Position numbers and translations under genes: made by a program. 64,000 nucleotides of DNA from an uncultured Bacteroidales bacterium. Its GTDB lineage: Bacteria > Bacteroidota > Bacteroidia > Bacteroidales > Muribaculaceae. The stretch is from the NCBI GenBank assembly GCA_902776835.1, contig CACYRK010000003.1:1-64000 (forward strand). The letters are read 5' to 3'. How positions within the stretch are numbered: the stretch's first letter is position 1; every line of letters begins with the position of its first letter. Below the pieces are notes generated by a model, which did not search any database, was not told where the DNA came from, and was given only the letters and a program-made list of their open reading frames with translations. Below, one piece after another: positions 18,370 through 27,412 of the stretch.

Positions 18370-19881
18370 TTATTGTGCTGTAACGGTAAACGGCACCTGC
18401 TCGACGTTGCGCATGGCGTAGTTGTTGACCAGCGTGAGCAGGCCTTTTTTGAAGTCGAAAGTGAAGGTGGTGGCGCTGTACCAATTGACGTACTGCTGCT
18501 GCACCACGAGGGTCGACCGGCTGGTCCACGCGGCATGCCCGGCGGTGCGGAAGTTATGGTTGAGCGCGCCAAAGCGGTTGCGCGCGCCGATGGAGTACGG
18601 CGGGAATTGCTGCAATGGTGCCTGCGTCCACTGCTTGAAGTCGAGCGGCAGTGCCTCCGTCCGGCCGTCGCCATAGGTGAGGCGCATGACGTCGGCCTCA
18701 AAGTTGACGGTCGCTATCCCTAACGAGTTTTTGCCGTCGAGCCGCAGTTGCGAGGGCAGGCGTCCGGCTTTTTTGCCGCTGAACGCCTTGGGCAAGGCGG
18801 CACCGGCGCACAACTTCTCCAAGCGCGCTTGCGCGGCAGGCTCGGCGGGCAGCGGAGCGTCGCTTAAAGCGGGCAAAAGGTGGTTCCAGATGCAGGCAAG
18901 TTCGTCGTGGCCGCGCATACTCGCACCGTTGATTACCACCACCACGTCGCTGTTGTCGTCAACCACAATATATTGTCCCAAAGCCCCATCGGCACGGAAT
19001 GCCGTAGGCCATTTGCAGCGCCAAATCTGGTAGCCGTAGCCGGCATTGCCGTCGGTCACGGCGTCGGTGGGCTTCACATTGGCATAGTTGGTCTGTACGG
19101 CGATTGCCTGTTCCACCCAGTCATGCGGCACCAACTGCTGGTTGTTCCATGCGCCGCGTTGCAGCAGCAGCAAGCCCAGTTTGGCTTGCGACTCGGCTTG
19201 CAGGCGCAGGCCCCAGCCGCCGGTGTTCACGCCACCCGGGCTCTGCTCCCAGTCGGCCGTGGTGATGTGCATGGGCGTGAACATGCGCTCCTGCAGATAT
19301 TCCAGCGTGGTCTTGCCCGTGACGCGCTGCACGATGGCCGACAGCATAAACGTCGACATCGAGTCATAGAGCAGGTCCTGTGCCGGCTTGGCGACCGGCT
19401 TGGCGAGCCACGTCTGCTCCCAGTTGTCGCACAGGTTGCGCATGGTCCAGTCGGGCGTGATGCCGCTGCCCATAATCAGCAGGTCGCGCACCGTCATGGC
19501 GGCGAGGTTGTCGCTGATGGTGTCGGGCAACTCGCCGGGGAAGAATGTCGCCACGCGGTCGGTGAGTCGCAAGCGGTTCTCGCCGATGGCGATACCCACA
19601 GCCATCGACACGAAGGTCTTGCTGGCCGAAAACAGCGTGTGAGCATCCTCGGCGGCAAAGGGTGCCGGATGCGCCTCGGCAATCACATGACCATTGCGCA
19701 GCACCATGAGGTGATGAATCTCGGTCTCGGGCAGAGTGAGCAGGGCGTCAACCATGTCGATTACCGCCTGGGTGGGCACGCCTTGCTCAGCCGGCGTGCA
19801 GCGTGGCAGGTCGCCAACCTGCGCGCGTGCCACGAGAGCGAGGCACAGCATCAAGGCTAATAGCAGTCGATGAAATCTCAT
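18370..19881 (-). CDS. Secreted serine hydrolase (class C beta-lactamase family)
   Basis: 503 residues: signal peptide (about 1-20, ending VARAQ), then a beta-lactamase/esterase-type domain with the SxxK motif SASK (Ser85, Lys88) and the family's later segments (MGSGITPDW, GWGLRLQAESQAKLG, GYGYQIWRC). After residue about 345 follows an extra C-terminal beta-rich domain (FSGKKAGRLPSQLRLDGKNSLG). Likely a periplasmic hydrolase of peptides or esters, perhaps acting on cell-wall fragments; beta-lactam resistance should not be assumed. It sits between the methyltransferase (38 bases upstream) and xerD, in the same transcript. Confidence 0.8.
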   Translation of the reverse strand: MRFHRLLLALMLCLALVARAQVGDLPRCTPAEQGVPTQAVIDMVDALLTLPETEIHHLMVLRNGHVIAEAHPAPFAAEDAHTLFSASKTFVSMAVGIAIGENRLRLTDRVATFFPGELPDTISDNLAAMTVRDLLIMGSGITPDWTMRNLCDNWEQTWLAKPVAKPAQDLLYDSMSTFMLSAIVQRVTGKTTLEYLQERMFTPMHITTADWEQSPGGVNTGGWGLRLQAESQAKLGLLLLQRGAWNNQQLVPHDWVEQAIAVQTNYANVKPTDAVTDGNAGYGYQIWRCKWPTAFRADGALGQYIVVDDNSDVVVVINGASMRGHDELACIWNHLLPALSDAPLPAEPAAQARLEKLCAGAALPKAFSGKKAGRLPSQLRLDGKNSLGIATVNFEADVMRLTYGDGRTEALPLDFKQWTQAPLQQFPPYSIGARNRFGALNHNFRTAGHAAWTSRSTLVVQQQYVNWYSATTFTFDFKKGLLTLVNNYAMRNVEQVPFTVTAQ

Positions 19882-19917
19882 ATCTATTATCTATTATCTA
19901 TAATCTATAATCTACAA
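19882..19917. repeat. ATCTATTATCTATAATCT tandem repeat before the hydrolase start
   Basis: About four 8-9-bp AT-rich units fill the gap between the methyltransferase stop and the hydrolase start (minus strand). They are related to the units at 11450 and 29650. Confidence 0.5.
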
Positions 19918-19919
19918 AG

Positions 19920-20645
19920 TTAGAACCAAAGTTCGAAGTCTTCGCGTTGTAACTTGGCATTTGCCACGATGACGCCCAGGCGGTCGTTGGTGAACGACTG
20001 TCCGTGCTTCATGTCCCCGAGGCATTCGTCCCACAATTGCCGCATGGCCGGGCGGGTGAGGTTGCGCATCACCACCACGGCATCGCCGCTGAGCACCGTC
20101 TTGAGCCACTCGAGAGCCACCGGCAAATCGCTGTCGCATGGCAGGTCGTTGACGAGCACAAAACGTTGCTCGCCACTGGCGAGACAGCGCTCATAGTGAG
20201 CGACAGCCTCGGGCAACGCGTCGTATACATCGATAACGTCGAGAAACGGCCGCAACACTTGCGCCACCACGGGGTAGCGTTGCAAATGCGGCTCGTAGAG
20301 TGTGAGTCGCGTGGTGCTATTGACGCTCAGCATGCTCGCTGTCGACACGCCATAACTGGTGCCCACCTGCATGATGTGCTGCGGGTTGAAATGATTGGTG
20401 ATGCGAAAAAGCATTTTCGCATTTTTGTAGGAGATTATGCGCTCATGGCGGCCCGCCGTTTTAAGGTTTTGCTTTACTCCCTCGCGCAACTGCTCCAGGT
20501 CGGCATAGGCATAGTATGGCAAGCGCTCGCGCAACACGTCGAGCACAAACCTGAAAGCGTGTGGCGAGTGGATGCCGAAGCCGGCGCTACGGTGGTGCCG
20601 GCTCCACGCGGTGCTAATCCTTTTCAGGCGTCGGCTCAGGTTCAT
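19920..20645 (-). CDS. SAM-dependent methyltransferase-like protein
   Basis: 241 residues. The N-terminal FGIHSPHAFRFVLDVL and the Rossmann motif I-like IMQVGTSYGVSTASML (about residue 105) match a Bacteroidetes class I methyltransferase-like family related to O-methyltransferases. The usual GxGxG is replaced by GTSYG and downstream acidic residues are weakly conserved, so catalysis is not assured. The ATG at 20645 is preferred; this overlaps the end of the YfhO-like gene by 32 bases, implying translational coupling. No substrate can be named. Confidence 0.65.
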   Translation of the reverse strand: MNLSRRLKRISTAWSRHHRSAGFGIHSPHAFRFVLDVLRERLPYYAYADLEQLREGVKQNLKTAGRHERIISYKNAKMLFRITNHFNPQHIMQVGTSYGVSTASMLSVNSTTRLTLYEPHLQRYPVVAQVLRPFLDVIDVYDALPEAVAHYERCLASGEQRFVLVNDLPCDSDLPVALEWLKTVLSGDAVVVMRNLTRPAMRQLWDECLGDMKHGQSFTNDRLGVIVANAKLQREDFELWF

Positions 20646-23148
20646 CTTTTCGGCGGCGAGGCACAAAGGCCATGACGATGGCGGCCACCACCATCAGGCC
20701 GATTACCACAGTCGACGTTGTGGCAAGGGTTTCGGTGGTGCGCAACTCGGTGGGGAAGAAGCCAAACTCAATGTCGTGCTCGCCAGCCGGGATGGGCAGT
20801 GCGCGCAACACATAGTTCACGCGGCCCATCTCTGCGGGCTTGCCGTCGATGGTGATGTTCCAGCCCCAGGGGAAGTACACCTCGCTGAACACCGCCAGTC
20901 CACCGGCCGCGCTGCGGGCCTTGTAGGTGAGTTTGTTGGGCGCATAACTGGTCTCGTAGATGGTGTCGCCGGGCTGCTTGGGCTTGGCCTGGCCGAGCAC
21001 GCTCTGGAACTTGGCGTCGGCCACGGCCTGACGGCTGGCGTCGAAGTGGTCGAGGAAGGCCATCTCGGCATCGGCACTGTTGACGTAGGCCAGCGTGTCG
21101 ACAAACCATGCATTGCCCAGGGCTTGCGGATTGGGTTCGAACTGCTGGTCGTTGATAATCACATACTTGGTGTTAAGCATGTCGAGCACCTGCTTGTTGT
21201 TTTGCGTGATTTGGCGCTCGATAAGGTCGTTGTAGCGTGTGAGTTTTGCGGCGTGGTAGCCACCCACGGTGTTGTGGAAGTAACTGGGCATCGCCTCGCT
21301 GAAGTGCTGCAGGTCGAGCACACGGTAGTGACCCTTGTCGGCATTCTTGATTTGGGTGTCGACGGGGCGCGGCGCAAAGCCCGTGGGCGCCATGATGTCG
21401 TTCTCGACAAAGGTGTTGGCGTTGAGGTAGCGCTTGTCGACGGTGTACATGTCGACCAGCACGACCAGGGCCAGCACCAGTCCGGCGGGCAGAGCCTTGA
21501 TTTTGTTCATTCCCCAAGCCATCACCACGGCAAAGCCCAGCAGCAGGAAGATGAGGCTGCGCAGGGCGTCACTGCTGACCATCGCGCCTCGCACGCCACG
21601 AATGGCGGCATCGATGGTGGGATATTGCTGCAACTGTCCCGAGGCGAGGTAAGCCTCGGTCTCCTGGGCCGAATAAGCGCCAAAGATGCTCGGGAAGAGC
21701 CACGTGATTATGCACACAAGGGCACACAGGCCAAATGACAGGAACACCGTGCGTTTATGCTTTGCCCAGAAGTCGTCCTCGGTGGCCATGGCGTGAAGCG
21801 CCAGCACCGCGAGCAGCGGCATGGTGAACTCCAGCACCACCAGCATGCTGGCCGGGGCGCGGAATTTATTGTACATGGGGAAGTAATCGATGAAGAAGTC
21901 GGTGAGCCACATCATGTTATGTCCCCACGACAGGAAGAGCGCGAGCACGCTCACCACCACCAGGCTCCATTTCACCGGGCCCTTGACCACAGCCACGCCC
22001 AGCAGCGCCAGGGCGAAGATGATGATGCCGATATACACCGGGCCGTTGGTCATGGGCTGGTCGCCAAAGTATTGCGGGAACTGCGAGAGCGCCTGCAACT
22101 CCTGCATGCCAATCTTGCCGGCATCGTGAAGTTTCTCGGCCGCGCGCGTGTCGCTGAGCGCCAGCAACTTGTTTTCGCCATGCTCGGGGATGATGGTGGC
22201 GCCACCCTTCACATTGGGAATCATCAGGGTGAAGGTCTCGTCCTTGCCATAACTCCACTGGGTGATATACTCCTTGTCGAGGCCGCCCTGCGTGGCAGTG
22301 GCCGCGCGGGTCGAATCGGCCTGCTGAGTGAGTTCGCTATGTCCGCCGCGAATGGTCTCGGGCGTGTACTTATAGGTCATGTAGAGGTTGGGCGAGTTGG
22401 CCAGCACAGCCAGCACGGCAGCCACGGCCAAAGCCCCGGTGGCGATGCACCAGCGCTTGATTTTATGCTCCTTGATGGCCTCGATGAGGAAGCCCACAGC
22501 CATCGCCACAATCACAAATGCGAAATAATACGACATCTGCACGTGGTTCGACATCAACTGCAGCGTGGCGAACACCGCGGCCACGGCAGCGCCCAGCAGA
22601 TACTTGCCGCGATAGCACCACACCAAGCCCGCTATTGTGGGCGGCACATAGGCCAGCGTGAGCAGTTTCCAGATGTGGCCGGCACCCACCAGGATGAAGA
22701 AATAACTCGAGAAGCCGTAGCCGATGGCGCCAAGCACCGCCAGATACCACTTCACCTTGAATGCCATGAGCAGGATGAAGAACCCGAGCATCATGATAAA
22801 AATCCAACCCACCGGCTCGGGGAAGAAGAGTTGATAGGTTCGCGCCACGGTGGCAAGAAATCCGGAATTGGAGTATGCCGGGCGAATTTGGAAAGTAGGC
22901 ATGCCGCCAAACAGCGCGTCGGTCCAGCGAGTGATTTCGCCGGTGGCCGCCTCGTGCTCCACGCCCTCCTGGCCGTTAGCGATACCCTGCAGCGTGTCGT
23001 GCTGGGCGAGCACGTCGCCATTGACGTCGCTGGGGTAGAAATAAATCCATGAAATGGCGGCAAAAGCCAGCACAGCAATTGCCCACTGCGCAATGCATGG
23101 CAGCGTGCGAGCCCCTTTGGTTTGGGCTGTTTCCTTATTGTCCTTCAT
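20614..23148 (-). CDS. YfhO-family membrane protein
   Basis: 844 residues with about a dozen transmembrane helices, a large extracytoplasmic loop in the first half and a C-terminal soluble domain (about 590-800) before a last helix (TSTVVIGLMVVAAIVMAFV). The N-terminus (YPSDVNGDVLAQHDTLQG, FGGMPTFQI) and the late NKLTYKARSAAGGLAVFSEVYFPWGW block are typical of YfhO. Characterised relatives are GT-C-like proteins that glycosylate lipoteichoic acid in Gram-positives; here a role in transferring lipid-linked sugars outside the inner membrane is plausible but inferred. It is 39 bases after cdd and overlaps the methyltransferase gene. Confidence 0.85.
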   Translation of the reverse strand: MKDNKETAQTKGARTLPCIAQWAIAVLAFAAISWIYFYPSDVNGDVLAQHDTLQGIANGQEGVEHEAATGEITRWTDALFGGMPTFQIRPAYSNSGFLATVARTYQLFFPEPVGWIFIMMLGFFILLMAFKVKWYLAVLGAIGYGFSSYFFILVGAGHIWKLLTLAYVPPTIAGLVWCYRGKYLLGAAVAAVFATLQLMSNHVQMSYYFAFVIVAMAVGFLIEAIKEHKIKRWCIATGALAVAAVLAVLANSPNLYMTYKYTPETIRGGHSELTQQADSTRAATATQGGLDKEYITQWSYGKDETFTLMIPNVKGGATIIPEHGENKLLALSDTRAAEKLHDAGKIGMQELQALSQFPQYFGDQPMTNGPVYIGIIIFALALLGVAVVKGPVKWSLVVVSVLALFLSWGHNMMWLTDFFIDYFPMYNKFRAPASMLVVLEFTMPLLAVLALHAMATEDDFWAKHKRTVFLSFGLCALVCIITWLFPSIFGAYSAQETEAYLASGQLQQYPTIDAAIRGVRGAMVSSDALRSLIFLLLGFAVVMAWGMNKIKALPAGLVLALVVLVDMYTVDKRYLNANTFVENDIMAPTGFAPRPVDTQIKNADKGHYRVLDLQHFSEAMPSYFHNTVGGYHAAKLTRYNDLIERQITQNNKQVLDMLNTKYVIINDQQFEPNPQALGNAWFVDTLAYVNSADAEMAFLDHFDASRQAVADAKFQSVLGQAKPKQPGDTIYETSYAPNKLTYKARSAAGGLAVFSEVYFPWGWNITIDGKPAEMGRVNYVLRALPIPAGEHDIEFGFFPTELRTTETLATTSTVVIGLMVVAAIVMAFVPRRRKDEPEPTPEKD

Positions 23149-23187
23149 CTATTTGGTTGTGTGATTTTTCGGTTTTACACGATGATG

Positions 23188-23658
23188 TTAAAACTCGGTG
23201 AAGCAGAGTGGCAGCAGGTCCTTAACAGTGTCAAGGACGTAGATTTTCGACTTGCCCACAAGCATCACCTTGATGGGCTTTCCGCTGCGCGTCTCAAACT
23301 CGAGAATTGCCTGCCGGCACACGCCGCACGGCGAACAGGGGTCTTCGACAAAGTCGCCCTGCGTGAATGCCGTCACAGCGATGCATGTGATGGGCACATC
23401 GGGATAATTGGCCCCAGCGTTGAAGATGGCCGCGCGCTCAGCGCATATTCCTACGGGGAAGGCTGCGTTTTCTTGATTGCAGCCCTTTATCATAACGCCG
23501 TTTTCAAGCAGTATCGCAGCACCCACCTGAAAGTGGCTGTAAGGCGAATAGGAATCCTGGGTAGCCTCTTTTGCCAGGTCAACCAGTTGCTTTTCAACAT
23601 CTTTTAACTCATTATAAGATTTAACAAGTATTTTTGTTGTAATATTCTTCTCGTCCAT
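23188..23658 (-). CDS. cdd: Cytidine deaminase
   Basis: 156 residues, the short homotetrameric type. The zinc and catalytic signature is complete: CAERAA (Cys72 ligand, Glu74 proton shuttle) and PCGVCRQ (Cys111, Cys114), with the substrate segment FQVGAAILLENG. It deaminates cytidine and deoxycytidine to uridine and deoxyuridine in pyrimidine salvage, which fits functionally with the pseudouridine pathway 16 kb away though not by linkage. It appears to head the minus-strand unit cdd, YfhO-like, methyltransferase, hydrolase, xerD. Confidence 0.95.
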   Translation of the reverse strand: MDEKNITTKILVKSYNELKDVEKQLVDLAKEATQDSYSPYSHFQVGAAILLENGVMIKGCNQENAAFPVGICAERAAIFNAGANYPDVPITCIAVTAFTQGDFVEDPCSPCGVCRQAILEFETRSGKPIKVMLVGKSKIYVLDTVKDLLPLCFTEF

Positions 23659-23675
23659 GCCGTTAATAAGTTGTC

Positions 23676-24518
23676 ATGAATAATAGTCGCAAATTTATTG
23701 AAAATATTTCACATGGCAAGCGATTTTGGCTTTTTTGCGCATTTTTAAGCACCATTTTTGCATTTAATGGACATGCGCAACGCCTCAGTGCTGCCTTTTT
23801 AGAATACATCGACACTTACAAGGAGTACGCACAACTCTATCAAGTGGAGTACGGCGTGCCTGCCAGCGTGACCCTGGCACAGGGTCTGCTCGAGAGTGCC
23901 GCCGGAAGAAGTTACCTCGCCACCGAAGCCAATAACCACTTCGGCATCAAGTGCCACCGATGGGAAGGCGAGGGTGTGATGCGTCAGGGCGATTGCTACC
24001 GCAAGTATGAGACGGCGCAAGACTCCTATCTCGACCACGCCAAGTTTTTGTGCATGAAGCGCTACCAGCCGCTGCACGAACTCAAGATCACCGACTACAA
24101 GGGTTGGGCCAACGGACTGCGGCGCTTGGGATATGCCGAGGACCCGGCCTACGCTTCGCTGCTGATTAAACTTATCGAGCAATACGAACTCTACCAGTAC
24201 GACATCAACCCCGAAGCCGCACTGGCTGCCGCCCAGCACGCCAAGCACACCACCGAGACGTCGGGACTGCCGCAACGCAAGTCGAAGCACGACGTGCGCA
24301 ACGTGCCGCCACCCAACAAAATCGACCGCAACGGCGGCAAGCAGCATCAAAACGTGCCACAACCCAAGCCCAAGGCCAAGGCCGAGCAAAAGTCGCCGCC
24401 ACCACCTTCGGCATCGCAAAAGCGCACCAGCACCAACGACCAGGTGCGTCGCTCGAGCACGCGCTCACGCGGCGGAGGCTACAAGGGCAACCACAACAGT
24501 TCAGATAACGACGATTGA
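23676..24518 (+). CDS. Secreted glucosaminidase (peptidoglycan hydrolase)
   Basis: 280 residues. A cleavable signal (about 1-34, ending NGHAQ) precedes a FlgJ/LytG-type glucosaminidase domain (about 37-165): YGVPASVTLAQGLLESAAG contains the catalytic Glu73, and NNHFGIKCH and DYKGWANGLRRLGYAED are family landmarks. It should cut N-acetylglucosaminyl bonds in peptidoglycan. The C-terminal 110 residues are low complexity, rich in Lys, Pro, Ser and Arg, probably a disordered or wall-binding tail; there is no LysM domain, unlike many relatives. It is divergent from cdd with only 17 bases between the starts. Confidence 0.88.
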   Translation: MNNSRKFIENISHGKRFWLFCAFLSTIFAFNGHAQRLSAAFLEYIDTYKEYAQLYQVEYGVPASVTLAQGLLESAAGRSYLATEANNHFGIKCHRWEGEGVMRQGDCYRKYETAQDSYLDHAKFLCMKRYQPLHELKITDYKGWANGLRRLGYAEDPAYASLLIKLIEQYELYQYDINPEAALAAAQHAKHTTETSGLPQRKSKHDVRNVPPPNKIDRNGGKQHQNVPQPKPKAKAEQKSPPPPSASQKRTSTNDQVRRSSTRSRGGGYKGNHNSSDNDD

Positions 24519-24534
24519 TAAAACTGCATAAGAA

Positions 24535-25149
24535 ATGAAAAAGTGTTTTTTGCTTGCATCGATGATTGTGGCGCTAACTATCAACGCCGCAACACCCGTC
24601 GAGCCACACAACATCACGCTCGACGTTTTGGAGTCGATGGCCGGATTTTATGCCGACCGCGGCACCATCGACCACGTAGCATTTAGAGAATATGCCAGCA
24701 GAGTGCTCACCGACCTCAACTTCCGCGAGGTAAGCAGTTACGACCTGTATCCGCACAGCGACGGCCCCGAAGCCGAGACAATGTGGTATATCAACACCTA
24801 TATGGCAGCGGCTGCCAAGCCCGATGGCTACACCTTTGCACCCAGCGACGACGTCCTGGCGTGCATAGTCGACATCATGTATTACAGCCACTACCTTGAA
24901 GACGGCGAGGAGCACTCGTTCGATGAAATCGCCGTGACGCTGAGCACGCTCAATCCCGAACAGTACAATCTCCTCAAAGATGCCGCCATAAGCGCCGGCT
25001 ACACGCTGCAAAAATCGCAGTCTTCTCAGCCCGAGAACACTTTTATCTACGACAACAACCGCTTTGAGTTGATGTTCGACACCATCGTGCAGCCCAACGG
25101 CATAGCCGCCTACAGCGCACGCATCACCCTCTGCAACCACTCCAATTAG
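24535..25149 (+). CDS. Secreted hypothetical protein
   Basis: 204 residues with a signal peptide (MKKCFLLASMIVALTINAA, cleavage near 19). The mature protein is acidic and has no motif I recognise; it contains a Tyr-rich stretch (ADRGTIDHVAFREYASRVL, DIMYYSHYLEDGEEHSF). The cysteine in the signal is not a lipobox. It follows the glucosaminidase by 16 bases and is probably on the same transcript, suggesting a periplasmic role near the cell wall. No family assignment. Confidence 0.7.
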   Translation: MKKCFLLASMIVALTINAATPVEPHNITLDVLESMAGFYADRGTIDHVAFREYASRVLTDLNFREVSSYDLYPHSDGPEAETMWYINTYMAAAAKPDGYTFAPSDDVLACIVDIMYYSHYLEDGEEHSFDEIAVTLSTLNPEQYNLLKDAAISAGYTLQKSQSSQPENTFIYDNNRFELMFDTIVQPNGIAAYSARITLCNHSN

Positions 25150-25151
25150 CA

Positions 25152-25178
25152 TCATAGCATCTATAGTGGCTATCGTAT
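25152..25178. repeat. CTATAGnnn 9-bp tandem repeat
   Basis: TCATAGCAT, CTATAGTGG and CTATCGTAT follow each other in a 9-bp period 2 bases after the stop of the hypothetical gene. Confidence 0.5.
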
Positions 25179-25200
25179 AGTAAGCGAGCGAAAACTAAAA

Positions 25201-25250
25201 AAAATTTTGGTTTTCGCTCGTTTATTCGTAACTTTGCCATCTAAACGATA
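25201..25250. repeat. 50-bp promoter repeat, copy 1
   Basis: Identical over 50 bases to 25455-25504, which is the dnaX promoter. It carries TTG at 25207-25209 and TAACTTTGC at 25229-25237. The copy ends exactly at the ATG of the 39-codon remnant. Confidence 0.9.
25207..25237 (+). promoter_or_regulatory. Promoter (duplicate) before the gene remnant
   Basis: TTG, a 19-bp spacer and TAACTTTGC: both elements intact, identical to the dnaX promoter. Confidence 0.7.
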
Positions 25251-25369
25251 TGGATGAAAATCAAAATATAGACTTCAAACGCATTTGGAAAGACGAACAG
25301 ATACGATGTAAGAAGAATAGGTTCCAAGAAAAACGGCAGATGGGATATCAGCAAAAAATGACCGAATAA
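25250..25369 (+). pseudogene. Remnant of an AlbA_2 (Schlafen-like) DNA-binding domain gene
   Basis: A 39-codon frame whose first residues, MDENQNIDFKRIWKDE, match the usual beginning of Bacteroidetes AlbA_2/divergent-AAA proteins (typically ...IEFK..W.DEYLKWICGFANAQGG). After codon 16 the resemblance stops. At its end, in another frame, the DNA reads K-N-D-R-I-N-D-R-I, the NDR repeat often found near the C-terminus of the same family. The simplest reading is a full-length gene that lost its middle, leaving both ends. It lies between two copies of the dnaX promoter. Whether the short peptide is made is unknown. The family match is from memory of the motif. Confidence 0.55.
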
Positions 25370-25458
25370 ATGACCGAATAAAAACATAATACTAGTTCAT
25401 TATCAGCCTATTAAAAAATTGGTTAATTATAAATGACCGAATAAATGACCGAATAAAA
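25356..25458. repeat. Direct repeat with tandem AAATGACCGAAT units, two copies
   Basis: A 28-bp sequence made of two ATGACCGAATAA units occurs at 25356-25383 and again at 25431-25458. The second copy runs into the dnaX promoter. In one frame it encodes NDRINDRI, linking it to the remnant gene. Confidence 0.75.
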
Positions 25459-25504
25459 TTTTGGTTTTCGCTCGTTTATTCGTAACTTTGCCATCTAAAC
25501 GATA
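25455..25504. repeat. 50-bp promoter repeat, copy 2 (dnaX promoter)
   Basis: Perfect duplicate of 25201-25250, ending 11 bases before the dnaX ATG. Confidence 0.9.
25461..25491 (+). promoter_or_regulatory. dnaX promoter
   Basis: TTG at 25461-25463, 19-bp spacer, TAACTTTGC at 25483-25491; the dnaX ATG is 24 bases on. Confidence 0.75.
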
Positions 25505-25514
25505 AACTGACACG

Positions 25515-27323
<1,809 letters not shown>

Positions 27324-27341
27324 ACACACAACCTACACAGC

Positions 27342-27390
27342 ATGCCCTGTCACTGGTTTCTCTATCATAGAGATTCTAATGACAGGGCAT
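27342..27390. terminator. Bidirectional terminator between dnaX and the ATPase gene
   Basis: ATGCCCTGTCA (27342-27352) pairs exactly with TGACAGGGCAT (27380-27390); inside the loop CTCTAT/ATAGAG can pair too. It separates the converging dnaX and ATPase genes. Confidence 0.65.
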
Positions 27391-27412
27391 TTCCTATCGA
27401 TAGTGCTGCGAC

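Noticed and set aside
18370..19881. Antibiotic resistance beta-lactamase
   Set aside because: Only the general SxxK fold is shared; the C-terminal extra domain and context indicate an esterase/peptidase-like relative.
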